Shown piece by piece: positions 1-7,983 of a stretch of 64,000 bases of DNA. The notes beneath the pieces are model-generated. The model did no database searches and was not told the origin of the DNA. It worked only from the letters and a program-made list of their open reading frames with translations. The stretch covers positions 3,558 to 67,557 of the forward strand of contig FR898180.1 of the NCBI GenBank assembly GCA_000437395.1. Direction: 5' to 3'. Position numbers and translations under genes: made by a program. This DNA comes from Clostridium sp. CAG:288. GTDB lineage: Bacteria; Bacillota_I; Bacilli_A; RFN20; CAG-288. Each line of letters begins with the position of its first letter. The first letter of the stretch is position 1.

Positions 1-1
1 C

Positions 2-55
2 GATAAAGGTTATGGAGTATATATTGAGCACATGTTTAAAATGTTAGAAGAGTAA
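2..55 (+). CDS. C-terminal end of an unidentified protein
   Basis: An open frame entering from the left edge ends in TAA at 53-55 and encodes about 17 residues ending KMLEE. It reads into the window in the same direction as the dinB group. Too little remains to name the family. Its stop lies just before the end of the leftward gene at 58, so the two genes converge with almost no spacer. Confidence 0.5.
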   Translation, partial: DKGYGVYIEHMFKMLEE

Positions 56-57
56 TA

Positions 58-801
58 TTAATCGAAATCTTTTAACAAAATAGTATAAAAAGTACCTTTT
101 GCTTCATTTTTTAACACTTCGAGTTCTTTATTTTCTTGATTACGACACTTTCTTATTAAGGCTAAAGTGTAATAATAATTTAAATAGTATATTTTGTTGT
201 CATTAATATATGATTTCATGTATTCGAGCATCTCTTTTTCGTGGTTAAAATCAACGAATCCATCGCGTAAATCAAATATAAATCTATCACTATCAATATC
301 ATTTTTAAGTTCAACGGGAAAGTTAGTCATGTTTTCATGCATGAAATTAATTACGTTTTCATACTTTTCTTTATCATTAACAATAAAATAGTAGTCTTTT
401 TTAAGTGCTAAGTAAGTAAGCATCATCTGCTTAGTTTTTAAATCGTACATCTCAACCTGATCAATCCATTTATTAAACTCTTTTAAGTTTCCTTTAATTA
501 AATGATAGCTTGCAATATTTAATTTAGATTGAGTTAAATCATTTTTACTAACAAGAATGTTATGCATTACTTTGTACGAATTTTTACGAGCTTTATCTAA
601 TCTTTTAAAAGTTAATAAATCATTTGTGCTTTTTTTAAGCCTTATTTTCATAACTAAATCGTTAATGACAATAGGAGTTACGGTAGCAAGCAAAATAGCT
701 AACATTATTAATAAGCCTAATGTGTTAGCAAATCTTCCTACTACAACTATTAAAATTATTGCTGCGTATGCAGTCAAAAGGGCAATCATCACTTTTTTCA
801 T
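58..801 (-). CDS. Unknown membrane-anchored protein, 247 aa
   Basis: I do not recognise this family. Residues about 4-50 form two closely spaced hydrophobic helices followed by a basic stretch (KIRLKK), so the long C-terminal part is probably cytoplasmic. That part is rich in K, N, D and Y and looks helical, somewhat like TPR-type repeats, with no catalytic motif visible. It is the only leftward gene left of 7 kb. It starts at ATG 801 and is divergent from dinB with a gap of about 40 bases, so the two probably share a promoter region. Confidence 0.6.
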   Translation of the reverse strand: MKKVMIALLTAYAAIILIVVVGRFANTLGLLIMLAILLATVTPIVINDLVMKIRLKKSTNDLLTFKRLDKARKNSYKVMHNILVSKNDLTQSKLNIASYHLIKGNLKEFNKWIDQVEMYDLKTKQMMLTYLALKKDYYFIVNDKEKYENVINFMHENMTNFPVELKNDIDSDRFIFDLRDGFVDFNHEKEMLEYMKSYINDNKIYYLNYYYTLALIRKCRNQENKELEVLKNEAKGTFYTILLKDFD

Positions 802-844
802 ATCGCTAATTATGTTATCATTTGTAAGAGAAATGGTAAAGAAA

Positions 845-2062
845 ATGACTAAGAAAATTGTTCATATTGATTTAAATGCTTTTTTTGCCCAATGTGAAAT
901 AAACAAAGATAAATCATTATTGGGAAAACCAATAGCTATAGGCTCAAATGGTAAAAGGGGAGTTGTCTCAACATCAAGTTATGAGGCAAGACGTTTTGGC
1001 GTATATTCAGGCCAATCCATGGCTGAAGCTAGATCTTTATGCAAAAATTTAATAGTTATTCCAGGTGATTACCATCTTTATTCGAAAGAAAGTTATAACT
1101 TCTTTTCGTATTTAAAGAAAAGATATAAGCTGATTGAACAGGCTTCTATTGATGAGTGCTATATTGATATGACTGATTGTATACCAGATGATATTACGGA
1201 AAGAGATTATCTATTAGATCTACAGCTCTCTTTGTATAAGTATACAAATTTAAAGTGCTCTATAGGTTTGGGCGACAATAGATTTTTAGCTAAGATGGCT
1301 TCAGATTATCAAAAGCCGTTAGGATTAACTATAATTCATAGAGAAAACATCGAAGAAATACTTTGGCCAATAAAGATATCTAACATGTTTGGCATTGGAA
1401 AAAAGACTGCTCCTAAGCTTGAAAAATTAGGAATTAAAACAATTGGAGATTTAGCTAAAACAAATTCTAGTGAAGTAAAATCGCTTTTAGGCAGTTATTT
1501 TGATTCTGCTAAAGCGCATGCAAATGGTTATGGAGATGATATTGTCGATCCTTCACCATTTGATCCTAAATCAGTCGGGTCAAGTAGAACTTTTTTAGAT
1601 GATACTACTGATTATGATGAAGTAAAAAACATGATTATATATTTATCTAAGGAAGTTTCTAACGAATTGAAAAAGTATCATAAGCTTTCTTCAACTTGCT
1701 CACTAACTATTAGAAATCAAGATTTTGTAACCCATTCTAAACAATTAACTCTAACAATGCCAACAAATGATAATGTTGTTATAGCTCAAACAGCATTAAT
1801 TATTTTAGATAGATTTTGGAAACAAGAACCATTAAGATTAGTTGGTGTCGCTATGCTCCAAGTTTTTGATGAAAAGGAAGGGTATAGACAAATGGAATTA
1901 TTTTCAAAAGAAAATATTGTTAAACCTTTAATCGATTCAAATGAAACAGTTGAAAATCTCTTATTAGAAGGTAAATTAAAAAAGGCATCATCAGTAAAAA
2001 AGGATAAAAAGAACAATGACAAAAATCCTTCATATAAACCTTTTGTGGGGTTAGAAGAATGA
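845..2062 (+). CDS. dinB: DNA polymerase IV (Y-family translesion polymerase)
   Basis: Y-family polymerase that copies damaged templates. Counting from the chosen start, the palm carries HIDLNAFFAQCE with Asp9 and the SIDECYID motif with Asp103 and Glu104, the expected metal ligands. The YEARRFGVYSGQSMAEA finger segment follows the first motif, the helix-hairpin-helix thumb (FGIGKKTAPKLEKLGI) comes mid-protein, and a little-finger domain ends it. At 405 aa it is a normal length. The open frame extends upstream but homology begins here; ATG 833 is an in-frame alternative and neither has a strong ribosome-binding site. The stop overlaps the start of xerD as ATGA, so the two are translationally coupled. 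Confidence 0.93.
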   Translation: MTKKIVHIDLNAFFAQCEINKDKSLLGKPIAIGSNGKRGVVSTSSYEARRFGVYSGQSMAEARSLCKNLIVIPGDYHLYSKESYNFFSYLKKRYKLIEQASIDECYIDMTDCIPDDITERDYLLDLQLSLYKYTNLKCSIGLGDNRFLAKMASDYQKPLGLTIIHRENIEEILWPIKISNMFGIGKKTAPKLEKLGIKTIGDLAKTNSSEVKSLLGSYFDSAKAHANGYGDDIVDPSPFDPKSVGSSRTFLDDTTDYDEVKNMIIYLSKEVSNELKKYHKLSSTCSLTIRNQDFVTHSKQLTLTMPTNDNVVIAQTALIILDRFWKQEPLRLVGVAMLQVFDEKEGYRQMELFSKENIVKPLIDSNETVENLLLEGKLKKASSVKKDKKNNDKNPSYKPFVGLEE

Positions 2063-2937
2063 AAATAAGTGAAGTAAAAGATCAATTTTATACATTTTTA
2101 ATTGTTGAGCGTGGCGATCTGGATTCGACAATTACAACATATGAAGATGATATTAATCAATTTGAACTATTTGTTGATAACAAAGATATTTCTGAATTAA
2201 AAAGAGAAGATATAGAAGATTTTATGCGCTTCTTATCGGCTGAAGGGATGAAAAGTGCTACAATAATTAGAAGGATAACTACAATTCGTGGCTTCTACTT
2301 ATTCTTAGCTAGAGAAGGCCTAATCAAAGAATCTTTGATAGGCTTAAGACTTCCAAAAGGAGAAAAGAAACTTCCAAACGTTTTATCTTTTGAAGAAGTT
2401 GAAGACCTATTAGATGCTCCAGACATTGAAAATGATTCAGAATTAAGAGATAAAGCTATGCTTGAAACTATGTATGCATCAGGTTTAAGAGTATCAGAAC
2501 TACTAAGCTTACAGTTAGGAAATATAAATTTTAACGAAGGATATTTAAAGATAAAGGGTAAAGGTAGCAAAGAAAGAATTGTACCAATTGGTGAATTTGC
2601 TTTAGACTTTATCAATAGATATGTAACTTTAGTTAGACCAAAATATGCTAAAAATAGAACTAAATATCTCTTTCTTAATCGAGATGGAGCACCGATATCG
2701 AGACAATATTTTTGGAGGCAAATTAAAAAGTACGCTTTAAAGGCAAATATAGATAGGGAAATATCACCACATACCCTTAGGCATTCGTTTGCTACGCATC
2801 TGTTAGAAAACGGAGCTAATTTGAAGGAAGTACAAGAAATGCTTGGACACACTAAAATTGAAACAACACAAATTTATACTCATGTTTCGACTAAAAGAAT
2901 TATTTCAGCTTATGATAAGTTTATGAATAGAAATTAA
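2059..2937 (+). CDS. xerD: Site-specific tyrosine recombinase XerD/XerC
   Basis: Tyrosine recombinase that resolves chromosome dimers at dif. The N-terminal SAM-like core-binding domain spans about 1-100. The catalytic set is complete: Arg144 in SGLRVSELL, Lys168 in the beta-hairpin, His238 and Arg241 in HTLRH, His264 in LGH, and nucleophile Tyr273. Length (292 aa) is typical of XerD. It overlaps dinB by four bases. It lies about 4.2 kb from a dif-like site at 7144-7171. Whether it is the XerC or XerD partner, or acts alone as in single-Xer systems, cannot be told from the window. Confidence 0.93.
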   Translation: MKISEVKDQFYTFLIVERGDLDSTITTYEDDINQFELFVDNKDISELKREDIEDFMRFLSAEGMKSATIIRRITTIRGFYLFLAREGLIKESLIGLRLPKGEKKLPNVLSFEEVEDLLDAPDIENDSELRDKAMLETMYASGLRVSELLSLQLGNINFNEGYLKIKGKGSKERIVPIGEFALDFINRYVTLVRPKYAKNRTKYLFLNRDGAPISRQYFWRQIKKYALKANIDREISPHTLRHSFATHLLENGANLKEVQEMLGHTKIETTQIYTHVSTKRIISAYDKFMNRN

Positions 2938-2950
2938 AGGAGAAAAACAA

Positions 2951-3805
2951 ATGATTATTCTAACAATATTATTAGTTATATTACTTATTATTGTAGTTTT
3001 GGCAGCTTTGATCTTTGGAGGAACGTTCGCTTTTGTTTACTTTAGATATGATGTAAACATATTTAATATTTTAAGTGACATAGATAAGCTTAACAAAACT
3101 GTTGATGTAGAAAAGCTAACTCCAAATGCTTTTGATGAAAGTGATTATATTTCAATAAAAAACAATGCTGCTAGTTCAACCTCAGGATTTTTAACATATG
3201 ATCCAGACAATGGCTTTTCAATCGATATTACAAAGCTTCCAACAAGCCTAAATACTTATGTTTCATTAAGCGATAAACAAGTAGGCGCATATGCAGATAA
3301 AGAAATAAAGAATAATGGCGATAATCAATTTAAAATTCTTGACTTTACACTTACATATGAACTTTTGCAAATAGAGTTTGAAAATAAAGAAGATCTTACA
3401 ACTATAAACACAGTAGCAAAAATCGATTTAACTGATGTTAAAAGCAAAGATAATAAGGGAATTGATTTGTTGGTTTACTTTATACCTGATGTTTTATATA
3501 TTTCTTCCTATGTTGATATAACAAAGACTGGCAGTAATATGGAATATAACCTCACTTCAAATAGTCTTTTGTTTAACAATTTGACAAATAAGCAAACTGC
3601 AGAGTTATTAGATGCAATTAGTGCATTTACCAAAGAAGACTTTTCAGCTGAATATTTTAATTTAGAAATAGGAAGGGCAATCTGTAGTTCATTAATCGGT
3701 GATGAGACAAATGAAGGTTTAGCTTATAGACTAAAAAATTATGGAGCCAAAGACTTTAGATTTGTTACAGAAAACGACACTAATTATTTCGAAGTATATA
3801 GATAG
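2951..3805 (+). CDS. Unknown membrane-anchored extracytoplasmic protein, 284 aa
   Basis: No family recognised. The start follows a good ribosome-binding site (AAAGGAG). Residues about 1-32 form one long hydrophobic helix with no cleavage or lipobox signal, so it is probably a signal anchor with the rest outside the cell. The remaining 250 residues are polar and beta-rich (alternating FTLTYELLQIEFENK-like strands). There are no catalytic motifs and only one cysteine. It follows xerD by 13 bases and is likely co-transcribed with dinB-xerD. Confidence 0.6.
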   Translation: MIILTILLVILLIIVVLAALIFGGTFAFVYFRYDVNIFNILSDIDKLNKTVDVEKLTPNAFDESDYISIKNNAASSTSGFLTYDPDNGFSIDITKLPTSLNTYVSLSDKQVGAYADKEIKNNGDNQFKILDFTLTYELLQIEFENKEDLTTINTVAKIDLTDVKSKDNKGIDLLVYFIPDVLYISSYVDITKTGSNMEYNLTSNSLLFNNLTNKQTAELLDAISAFTKEDFSAEYFNLEIGRAICSSLIGDETNEGLAYRLKNYGAKDFRFVTENDTNYFEVYR

Positions 3806-3824
3806 ATAATAATAATCGTTTTAA

Positions 3825-3853
3825 TTGAGAAATTTTAATCTTAAAAGTATAAT
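3825..3853 (+). promoter_or_regulatory. Sigma-A type promoter of deoB
   Basis: TTGAGA (3825-3830) and a perfect TATAAT (3848-3853) are separated by 17 bases and lie just upstream of the deoB ribosome-binding site. This makes deoB start a new transcript rather than depend on the dinB-xerD group. Confidence 0.7.
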
Positions 3854-3879
3854 TACTGATGGAAAAGGAGCAAATAATT

Positions 3880-5070
3880 ATGAAATATAAGAGAATATTC
3901 GTTATTGTAATGGACTCAGCTGGAATCGGTGCTTTGCCTGATGCTGATAAATTTGGTGATGCGGGTACAAATACATGGGTTCATATATCCGAAAGAAATG
4001 GTGGTTTAAACGTTCCTACACTCAATAGTCTTGGTATAGGTGATTTAGCACCTATTATTGGTACAACAAAAGTGAGTCATCCAAACTCAATCGTTACAAC
4101 TTTAAGAGAAGCTAGCAACGGCAAAGATACTATGACCGGTCACTGGGAAATGATGGGTATAAAAACTGAAAAGCCATTTAAGACATTCACAGATACTGGC
4201 TTTCCAAAAGAATTAATGGATGAATTGAGCGAAAAAACAGGCCGTAAATTAATTGGAAATAAAGCAGCTAGCGGCACTGAAATATTAGTAGAATTAGGTG
4301 AACAACAAATGAAAGAAGGTTCATTAATTGTTTATACTTCTGCTGATTCAGTCTTACAAATTGCCGCTCATGAAGAGGTAATACCTGTTCCTGAGCTATA
4401 TAAATATTGCGAAATAGCTAGAGAAATCTGCAATAGACCTGAATATAGATTAGGTAGAATTATCGCTCGTCCGTTCATTGGAACTGATAAAACTAACTTT
4501 AAGAGAACACCTAATAGACACGATTTAGCTTTGTCTCCAACAGGTAGAACAGCAATGGACGATCTTAAAGATGCTGGATATGAAACATCATGTGTTGGAA
4601 AAATATCAGATATCTTTAATAATGTCGGTGTCACAAGAACTGTAAAAACTGTTTCTAACTCTGACGGCATGCAAAAGACCTTGAATCAAGTTAAAAATTT
4701 AGACTTTACAGGACTTTGCTTTGTTAACTTAGTCGAATTTGACAGCGAATATGGTCATAGAAGAAACCCATTAGGTTATGCTAAAGCTATCGAGACATTT
4801 GATTCTGAGCTTGCAACTATGATTAAAGAAATGAAAGATAATGACTTAGTCATTGTTACTGCTGATCACGGAAATGATCCAACATGGACAGGAACCGATC
4901 ACACTCGTGAAAGAGTACCATTTATCGCTTATTCAAAGTCAATCACTAATGGTACACATATACAAGAAAGGGAAACATTTGCTGATATAGGTGCAACAAT
5001 TTTAGCTAATTTCAACGTCAAACCATCTGAAAATGAAATTGGAACTCCAATTGAGGAACTTTTAAAGTAG
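3880..5070 (+). CDS. deoB: Phosphopentomutase
   Basis: Interconverts (deoxy)ribose-1-phosphate and -5-phosphate in nucleoside salvage. It is an alkaline-phosphatase-superfamily enzyme needing two Mn ions. Metal-binding motifs are visible: MDSAGIG (Asp12) at the N-terminus, RHDLALSP in the middle and ADHGNDPTWTGTDHTRE near the C-terminus. The DTMTGHWE segment at about 83-90 holds the threonine that carries phosphate in the family. Length of 396 aa is normal. The start at 3880 follows AAAGGAG at nine bases; an earlier ATG at 3859 lies upstream of that site. It has its own promoter and no other nucleoside gene beside it; cdd is far away at 44 kb. Confidence 0.95.
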   Translation: MKYKRIFVIVMDSAGIGALPDADKFGDAGTNTWVHISERNGGLNVPTLNSLGIGDLAPIIGTTKVSHPNSIVTTLREASNGKDTMTGHWEMMGIKTEKPFKTFTDTGFPKELMDELSEKTGRKLIGNKAASGTEILVELGEQQMKEGSLIVYTSADSVLQIAAHEEVIPVPELYKYCEIAREICNRPEYRLGRIIARPFIGTDKTNFKRTPNRHDLALSPTGRTAMDDLKDAGYETSCVGKISDIFNNVGVTRTVKTVSNSDGMQKTLNQVKNLDFTGLCFVNLVEFDSEYGHRRNPLGYAKAIETFDSELATMIKEMKDNDLVIVTADHGNDPTWTGTDHTRERVPFIAYSKSITNGTHIQERETFADIGATILANFNVKPSENEIGTPIEELLK

Positions 5071-5076
5071 TTTTAT

Positions 5077-6057
5077 ATGAAAAAAAGTTTTTTAACAAGT
5101 ATTATAACATTATCAGTTTTGACGACATCATGCGCATCAAACACTTCAAAAGAATTAAGTTTTAAAGTAATTTCTCCAATTGGAGCTCCAAGCGTCGCTT
5201 TTGCTAAATATGCTAAAGACACAACAAACGTAGAAATTGCTGCTCAACCAACCGCTGTAAGAGCTCAATTAGTAAATCCTAATGAAGAATACAAAGCTGT
5301 CATTTTTGATGCTACAACGGGCTTAAATTTAATTAATAAAACAAATCCAGACAATCCAGGCTATAAACTTGCAAGAATTATTACAGCTGGAAACCTATTT
5401 GTCTTATCAACTGGTACAAAAGATAGCTCACACGTTATGTCAGACGACGACACAATATTATCGTTTGGTCAAAACAACATTCCAGATAAAGTATTTAAAC
5501 TTATATATTCCGATATTACACCTGATTATTATGCTAATGGCGTTGCACAAGTCGCTGCAGCTTTAAAAACAGGCCAATACGAAGGAAATACTATCGATTA
5601 TGTAGTTTTATCTGAACCATATGTCAGTCAAGTATTAAATGAAAATAGTTCTGTAACAGTTTATGCAAACGTCACATCTCAATTCAACGCTTATGCAAAT
5701 AAAAGAGGCTACAATCTTAACGGATTCCCACAAGCCGGTTTATTTATAGCTCAATCGTACGAAACAGATACATATAAAAAGGATGTAGAGGCATTCATAA
5801 GTACTGTCGATAATACTATGAGTGATTTAACAAAGAAAGGTAGTTCGACTGTTAAGGACATGGACAACTTTAGCTCTGACGCGACAGAACAAGCAAGTAG
5901 ATTCGGTATGAATTCAGAAACATTACGCAGTCTTGTAGCTGATAATAATAGATTAGGATACAAAGCAGGGTATTATGATTTGGAGTCATTCTATAAATTG
6001 CTTAATTTAGACGCACCACAAGCTAATGCTTATTCAAGATATTGGATTATCAAATAA
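5077..6057 (+). CDS. Substrate-binding lipoprotein of an ABC importer (NMT1/TauA-like)
   Basis: A signal peptide of about 18 residues ends in a lipobox-like TTSC, so Cys19 is probably lipidated and the protein is held on the outer face of the membrane. The mature part resembles periplasmic binding protein type 2 folds of the NMT1/ThiY/SsuA/TauA group (SPIGAPSVAFAKYAKD, then VVLSEPYVSQVL). The ligand cannot be read from sequence; pyrimidine thiamine precursors or sulfonates are typical. It starts six bases after deoB without a clear ribosome-binding site and is followed by a terminator, then the matching permease. No ATPase gene is present nearby. Confidence 0.7.
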   Translation: MKKSFLTSIITLSVLTTSCASNTSKELSFKVISPIGAPSVAFAKYAKDTTNVEIAAQPTAVRAQLVNPNEEYKAVIFDATTGLNLINKTNPDNPGYKLARIITAGNLFVLSTGTKDSSHVMSDDDTILSFGQNNIPDKVFKLIYSDITPDYYANGVAQVAAALKTGQYEGNTIDYVVLSEPYVSQVLNENSSVTVYANVTSQFNAYANKRGYNLNGFPQAGLFIAQSYETDTYKKDVEAFISTVDNTMSDLTKKGSSTVKDMDNFSSDATEQASRFGMNSETLRSLVADNNRLGYKAGYYDLESFYKLLNLDAPQANAYSRYWIIK

Positions 6058-6072
6058 ACACTTTTAAGGCTT

Positions 6073-6107
6073 TAAAGGCTATTTATGTAGTTAATAAAGC
6101 CTTTTTA
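6073..6107 (+). terminator. Rho-independent terminator between lipoprotein and permease genes
   Basis: AAAGGCT (6074-6080) pairs with AGCCTTT (6098-6104), followed by a short T-run. It would partly separate the lipoprotein transcript from the permease gene. Confidence 0.5.
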
Positions 6108-6128
6108 TTATGCTTTAATAAATTTGCA

Positions 6129-6137
6129 TGATATAAT
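6129..6137 (+). promoter_or_regulatory. Extended -10 promoter element of the permease
   Basis: TGATATAAT is a perfect extended -10 hexamer. It ends only eight bases before the ATG at 6146, so transcription would start at or next to the start codon and the mRNA would be nearly leaderless. Confidence 0.5.
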
Positions 6138-6145
6138 TAGTTGCT

Positions 6146-6967
6146 ATGAAATTATTTAAAGAAAGAATTAATAAGTTTAAGAGAATTCATCCGCTAGTAT
6201 TTAACATTTTATGGAAAGGGTCAGCCTTATTAATTGGATTAGTATTATTCTTCGGTCTTTGGAGTATTATATCAAGAGCTATTTCTTCAACAATTCTTCC
6301 AGGACCGATTACAACGCTTAAAACTATCTTCAAATTATTAGGGAAATCAGCTACATATAAAGTGTTAGGATATACAATTGGAAGAATAGCATTAGCTTTA
6401 TTTACTGCTACTATTATAGGTGTGTTTCTTGGGTCTTTAGCCGGTTATTATCAGTTTGTAGAATATGTTCTTAAACCAATTGTCATTGTCTTAAGATCTT
6501 TTCCGAGTGTAGCCTTGATGCTTATATTAATCATATTTACCAAAAATGCTAGTTTCTATCTTGTATGTATAGTGTTATTCCCAATAATATATGAATCTAC
6601 TCTTAGAGGAGTTGGGGAAATTAAAAGCGAATATCAAAGCATATTAAAGCTCGATGGACAAGATAGTATTGTAAATATTCCTAAAGTGGCTTTACCATTA
6701 GCAACAGATTATATTCTAATTGGAATATTTCAATCCCTTGGATTAGGACTTAAAGTTCAAATAATGGGAGAATCGTTGATGGGTTCAACCACATTTGTTG
6801 GCTTAGGGATAGAAATATATAAAGCCTATTTAAATTTAGATATGGATGTCGTCTTTGCATATAGTATATTAGCCATTACATTAATAATGATTGCTGATTT
6901 ATTAACATTAGTTCTTAAAAGAAAGCTTAAGCAACGCTTACTTGAACAAGGGAAAGCAAAAGCTTAG
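6146..6967 (+). CDS. ABC importer permease (SsuC/TauC/ThiX type)
   Basis: Inner-membrane permease with about six hydrophobic helices and a BPD_transp_1-type arrangement. The cytoplasmic coupling loop is recognisable but degenerate: KSEYQSILKLDGQDS followed by VALPLA replaces the usual EAAxxxGAS pattern. It ends with a basic tail (VLKRKLKQRLLEQGKAKA). It presumably works with the lipoprotein at 5077, with which it has an intact terminator in between. No ATP-binding subunit lies in the window, so one must be supplied from elsewhere. No ribosome-binding site precedes the ATG. Confidence 0.78.
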   Translation: MKLFKERINKFKRIHPLVFNILWKGSALLIGLVLFFGLWSIISRAISSTILPGPITTLKTIFKLLGKSATYKVLGYTIGRIALALFTATIIGVFLGSLAGYYQFVEYVLKPIVIVLRSFPSVALMLILIIFTKNASFYLVCIVLFPIIYESTLRGVGEIKSEYQSILKLDGQDSIVNIPKVALPLATDYILIGIFQSLGLGLKVQIMGESLMGSTTFVGLGIEIYKAYLNLDMDVVFAYSILAITLIMIADLLTLVLKRKLKQRLLEQGKAKA

Positions 6968-7048
6968 GCTTTTTGCTTGAAATAGATAAAAAAAGGTATA
7001 TTAGTAGATATTTAGTAGATATATAGTAGTAAACAAGTTAATTATATC

Positions 7049-7112
7049 TGTGGATAACTAGTCAGAAATTATCCACAATACGATAAATGCTTAATTTCTT
7101 GAATGTGGAAAA
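7049..7112. promoter_or_regulatory. Cluster of three DnaA-box-like sites
   Basis: TGTGGATAA at 7049-7057 and TTATCCACA at 7069-7077 are perfect consensus DnaA boxes in opposite orientation with 11 bases between. TGTGGAAAA at 7104-7112 is the reverse of TTTTCCACA, one mismatch from consensus. There is no dnaA or dnaN nearby. The pair could instead be one palindromic operator. Confidence 0.6.
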
Positions 7113-7143
7113 ACCTAGTGTTTATCGCATTATTTTATATATT

Positions 7144-7171
7144 AGTTTACATAATAGTGATTATGCGAAGT
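7144..7171. other. dif: dif-like XerC/XerD recombination site
   Basis: The left arm AGTTTACATAA (7144-7154), six-base centre TAGTGA (7155-7160) and right arm TTATGCGAAGT (7161-7171) have the 11-6-11 layout of dif. From memory of the Bacillus subtilis dif sequence, 22 of 28 positions agree in the reverse orientation, including the whole left arm. The right arm also resembles the E. coli XerC arm. The site sits at a convergent gene junction 4.2 kb from xerD. Confidence 0.8.
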
Positions 7172-7255
7172 TGTAATAAAAGTATAAAATTAACATTTTT
7201 TGCTCTTTTTTAACGTGTTTTGTCCAATAAAAGCTATTTATATGTATATTTGTAT

Positions 7256-7279
7256 TAAAAAACACCTCATAAGAGGTGT
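7256..7279 (-). terminator. Terminator of the yqeG-mtnN gene group
   Basis: ACACCTC (7262-7268) and GAGGTGT (7273-7279) form a seven-pair stem with a four-base loop. On the minus strand it is followed by six T residues. Confidence 0.8.
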
Positions 7280-7299
7280 AAATAGTTATTAGTTATTTA

Positions 7300-7983
7300 T
7301 TAATCAATTAGTTCTAACAAAACGTCTACAGCATTTTGACAGCACTTAGTAACTAGTTCTTCATGTTCTAATTCATTAGCTTCATTATTGACTGAATCAG
7401 ATATAGCTCTTATAAGAGTATATGGCTTATTAAGTCTATAAGCACATTGACCAAAAGCTGCGCCTTCCATATCAATACATAATGGATCATTAAATTTATT
7501 AAGCTTGTCTTTATCAATAAGAGCAACAGTCATAAAGGATTCAACAGTTAAATTTAATCCATAATGAATTTTAAATCCAGTACGATCTTTAAGTTTAATG
7601 TTAGCTGTTGCAGTTTCAAATGTTGCTGGACAACCACACATTTGACCATACTTGTAGCCAAATCTAGTTATATCTACATCATAGTAGGCACTTGCTGTAG
7701 CTAATACGACATCTAAAGGCTTTAATTTATTTGATAAAGCTCCAGCACTACCTAAATTTATTATCTCTTTTATATCTAATGAAGCAGCCAATATTCCTAA
7801 ATCAAGAGCTGTGTTTACCCTGCCTACTTTAGACTCATAAGCAAAAACCAAACCTTTCTTTTTACTTATAAAAGTATATCCGCTAATGCCATTTATTGTT
7901 TTAGGCTCTAATCGTTCGTTTAAAGCCATTTTAAGAGCTTTAAACTCACTTTCCATAGGAATAGCTAATAAAACAGCTTCCAT
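7300..7983 (-). CDS. mtnN: 5'-methylthioadenosine/S-adenosylhomocysteine nucleosidase
   Basis: Hydrolyses MTA and SAH to adenine and thiopentoses, recycling products of methyl transfer and polyamine synthesis. The family residues are in place: Glu11 in PMESEF, the INLGSAGAL phosphate/ribose region near 75-83, Glu173 in DMEGAAFGQ, and catalytic Asp196 in ISDSVNN. Length (227 aa) is standard. Its start abuts the rsfS stop by one base, so it is the last gene of the yqeG-yqeH-nadD/yqeK-rsfS group, ahead of a strong terminator. In B. subtilis the gene is not in this group. Confidence 0.93.
   Translation of the reverse strand: MEAVLLAIPMESEFKALKMALNERLEPKTINGISGYTFISKKKGLVFAYESKVGRVNTALDLGILAASLDIKEIINLGSAGALSNKLKPLDVVLATASAYYDVDITRFGYKYGQMCGCPATFETATANIKLKDRTGFKIHYGLNLTVESFMTVALIDKDKLNKFNDPLCIDMEGAAFGQCAYRLNKPYTLIRAISDSVNNEANELEHEELVTKCCQNAVDVLLELID

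Larger units (their letters stand above)
6968..7299. other. Convergent intergenic region with dif-like site and DnaA boxes (putative terminus)
   Basis: This 332-base gap carries no gene. It contains, left to right, TAG repeats (7002-7030), an inverted pair of perfect DnaA-box 9-mers (7049-7057 and 7069-7077), a third near-match (7104-7112), a dif-like Xer site (7144-7171) and the nucleosidase terminator (7256-7279). Genes converge on it: the left side runs rightward and most of the right side leftward. That orientation fits a replication terminus and argues against an origin. Confidence 0.65.

Noticed and set aside
6968..7299. Active chromosomal origin oriC
   Set aside because: DnaA boxes and TAG repeats invite this reading, but genes converge on the gap, dnaA/dnaN/rpmH are absent and a dif-like site is present. 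A terminus fits better; the origin idea is kept only as a lesser alternative.
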